This document shows positions 62,418-64,000 of a stretch of DNA of 64,000 nucleotides, one piece after another. Location of the stretch: positions 563,341-627,340 of the forward strand of contig NZ_CXWE01000004.1 in the NCBI RefSeq assembly GCF_001404515.1, given 5' to 3'. Below the pieces are notes generated by a model that was given only the letters and a program-made list of their open reading frames with translations, was not told where the DNA came from and did no database searches. The number at the start of each line of letters is the position of its first letter. Position 1 is the first letter of the stretch. The stretch is from Roseibium album. GTDB lineage: Bacteria > Pseudomonadota > Alphaproteobacteria > Rhizobiales > Stappiaceae. Position numbers and translations under genes: made by a program.

Positions 62418-62888
62418 TTACGACGCGTAGGCGCGAGCCTTTACGGGACGGCCGAGATGGTCGCGTCCGGGGTGTTGGACAATGCGCAAGACATGGCCCT
62501 TTCCATCGCGCCGGACCGACCGCAGGGCGCGGTCAGGGAAAATGGACCGCTTGAGATCACGGGCGGTTTGAAAACCGTCGCCGAAAGGTGCGATGAAATC
62601 TATGACAACCGGGTTTTCCCCGCTGTTCCACTGGTCGGGATCCGGTAGATGGTCCTGGTGAAGGACGGCGTTTTCGGTCGCCTCATCGAGCCAGGCCCAG
62701 GTCGCCAGCGCGACGGGCAACCCGCCGCGGCGCCAGATGCGAAGCTGACCGAGCATCAGGGGCGGCAGGATCAGTCCTCCGATGTCGGAGATGCTCCGGT
62801 CCTTGTGAAGTGGACTTTCCGCCATGAGGGCGGTCGCTTCACCGAGCATGGCGAAGGTAATCTTCTTATCAAGTTGCCTGCTGGTCAT
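62418..62888 (-). CDS. Toxin-activating lysine acyltransferase (HlyC/RtxC family)
   Basis: A 156-residue cytoplasmic enzyme. The match to HlyC runs along the whole protein: SPLHKDRSISD with catalytic His28, PPLMLGQLRIWRRGGLPVALATWAWLDEATEN, then DQWNSGENPVVIDFIAPFGDG with catalytic Asp97, and LKRSIFPDRALRSVR. HlyC moves a fatty acyl group from acyl carrier protein to internal lysines of an RTX toxin before export. The start has an AGGAG site. It is directly upstream of the RTX gene, the same order as hlyC-hlyA and rtxC-rtxA. No transporter (hlyB/hlyD-like) genes are in the window. Confidence 0.9.
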   Translation of the reverse strand: MTSRQLDKKITFAMLGEATALMAESPLHKDRSISDIGGLILPPLMLGQLRIWRRGGLPVALATWAWLDEATENAVLHQDHLPDPDQWNSGENPVVIDFIAPFGDGFQTARDLKRSIFPDRALRSVRRDGKGHVLRIVQHPGRDHLGRPVKARAYAS

Positions 62889-63056
62889 CTTTTAGCTCCT
62901 GACAGCGTTTCCGTTGTCAGAAAACTAAGTATGCGTCGGGCAGCTCAGTATGGGGTCAATCCCCCAATCACGCGTGGAGACCATGATGAACCAACCGTCG
63001 CCCGGTTTGTGGCTGGCTCGTGTGCTCGCAGGAGCACTCGGTGATTGATGAAAATC

Positions 63057-64000
63057 TCAGAGCTTGAGACCGCAGCCCTCGAACGCGGTTTTGACAGCTG
63101 ACTTTTCCGCGTCGCTCAATTCCAGCATCGGACGCCTGACGCGTCCGCCAACCTGTCCGAGCAGCTCCAGCCAGTATTTGCCGAATGCCTGGGGCTTGTC
63201 CGCAGGACGGGAAATTTTCATGGCATCACGCACGGGATCCAGACTGTCACGAACCTTGCGGGCTTCCGCAAAACGGCCCTCGAAGGCCAGCTTCGTATAA
63301 TCGTTCATGCGTTTGTCAAAACACGTCTGCAGCTGGTACGGCGGCGAGGAACACAGATATAGCTTCCATCCAAGCTGCTCGACATTGTCCAGCCATTCCT
63401 CCTCCGAGGCCGTTGAAACGTGGATCCTGTTACCGACCATTTCGGTCAACCGGACATACATGTCTCTCGGTACGGAGTACTTGATGGCGACAATGTTCGG
63501 CAGCTCCGCAATCCTCGCACACTCCTCCGGCTGCATCAGATACCCGGAGTCCGGGTGACTCCACATGGCGATACCGATGTCTACCTTGTCGCAGATTGCC
63601 TTGTAGTACTGGTAAAGTACTTCGCCGCGATCATGAACGAAACTCAGAACCGGTGCGTGAACAACGATATAGTCGGCACCACAGTCCTGTGCGTGTTGCG
63701 CCAGCTCAAGCACGGTCTCAAGATTCTGATCGGACACGGACATGATCGTGCCGGCCTTGCCACCACATTCATCCACGGCAATTTCGAAGTTCCGCTTGCG
63801 CTCTTCCAGCGTCATGGAAAAGAATTCGCCTTGCTTTCCCGCTATGAACAGCCCCTGAATGTCAAGATCGTCGATCCAGTGGCGAATGTTGGAACGTAGT
63901 CCGGCGTCATCAAATGAAAGATCTTCCTTGAAAGGATTTAGTGCTGCCGCCCAGATTCCGCGCATGTTCTCTTTTGCGTAGGCCTTGGCGTCGTGTTTTG
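63057..64000 (-). CDS. Dihydrodipicolinate synthase/N-acetylneuraminate lyase family protein, 5' end outside window
   Basis: The frame stays open to the window edge beyond the first ATG at 63965 (upstream residues KHDAKAYAKEN), so the start is probably outside. The visible 302 residues after that ATG form a TIM-barrel aldolase: MRGIWAAALNPFKEDLSFDD, GKQGEFFSMTLEERKR (the usual GTTGE loop altered to GKQGE), GADYIVVHAPVLSF and NIVAIKYS, in which Lys162 (counted from 63965) would form the Schiff base. The Tyr normally found in the PPYY-type loop is not obvious. Members cleave or form 2-keto acids; the substrate is unknown and it is not the housekeeping DapA pattern. Confidence 0.82.
   Translation of the reverse strand, partial: KHDAKAYAKENMRGIWAAALNPFKEDLSFDDAGLRSNIRHWIDDLDIQGLFIAGKQGEFFSMTLEERKRNFEIAVDECGGKAGTIMSVSDQNLETVLELAQHAQDCGADYIVVHAPVLSFVHDRGEVLYQYYKAICDKVDIGIAMWSHPDSGYLMQPEECARIAELPNIVAIKYSVPRDMYVRLTEMVGNRIHVSTASEEEWLDNVEQLGWKLYLCSSPPYQLQTCFDKRMNDYTKLAFEGRFAEARKVRDSLDPVRDAMKISRPADKPQAFGKYWLELLGQVGGRVRRPMLELSDAEKSAVKTAFEGCGLKL

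Overview
The window looks like a chromosomal segment of a marine alphaproteobacterium. A Roseibium/Labrenzia-type member of the Stappiaceae or a close relative fits best, but this is inferred from gene content and order, not from a marker gene. The evidence is a lateral-type flagellar locus with the alphaproteobacteria-only genes fliX, flbT, flaF, motE and a cheL-type rod-binding gene, the cell-cycle kinase CckA beside flhB, CtrA-type boxes (TTAA-N7-TTAA), and moderately GC-rich codon use. No rRNA, tRNA, insertion sequence, phage gene or CRISPR array was seen.

Layout. 1-3700 holds a partial DUF3179-like gene, a secreted sulfatase, a small basic exported protein and an outer-membrane beta-barrel. 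3747-10101 is an efflux locus: an ATPase-less ABC membrane protein, a DUF2147 protein, a periplasmic adaptor and an RND pump are read leftward, with a divergent TetR regulator and a palindromic operator between them. 10211-12387 is a phospholipid operon (YnbA-like CDP-alcohol transferase, CdsA-like cytidylyltransferase, PlsC-like acyltransferase). 12494-15611 has an interrupted small ORF, a cupin, and a ChrA/ChrB-type chromate pair. 15748-18297 is cckA.

18460-56555 is one large flagellar island: flgB-flgC-fliE-fliQ-fliR-flhB (leftward), fliO-fliP and a DUF2336 gene (rightward), fliL-fliM-DUF6468-motE-giant TPR gene (leftward), flgF-flgG-flgA-flgH (rightward), an MltB-type transglycosylase, dksA, fliX, flgI-cheL-flgN, flaG, four flagellins, flbT-flaF, an unidentified gene, and flgE-flgK-flgL (leftward). 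The sequence suggests a Caulobacter-like hierarchy. CtrA boxes lie before the early operons (flgB, fliL) and before flagellin 3. Strong sigma-54 -24/-12 elements lie before the rod, ring and hook operons (flgF, flgI, flgE). Flagellin leaders carry conserved hairpins that are plausible FlbT targets. The genes for MS-ring, C-ring partners, export ATPase, flhA, motA/motB, hook length control, filament cap and FlbD are not in the window.

56867-58864 carries a MoxR ATPase, a small exported protein and a SixA-type phosphatase. 58975-62888 is the most unusual locus: a HlyC/RtxC-type lysine acyltransferase with its catalytic His and Asp, directly upstream of a 1136-residue protein built from RTX repeats in an 18-residue period that alternates Asp- and Asn-type nonapeptides. 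No pore-forming or effector domain is visible, so it looks like a reduced MARTX-like system. The window ends in a dihydrodipicolinate-synthase-family gene cut by the edge.
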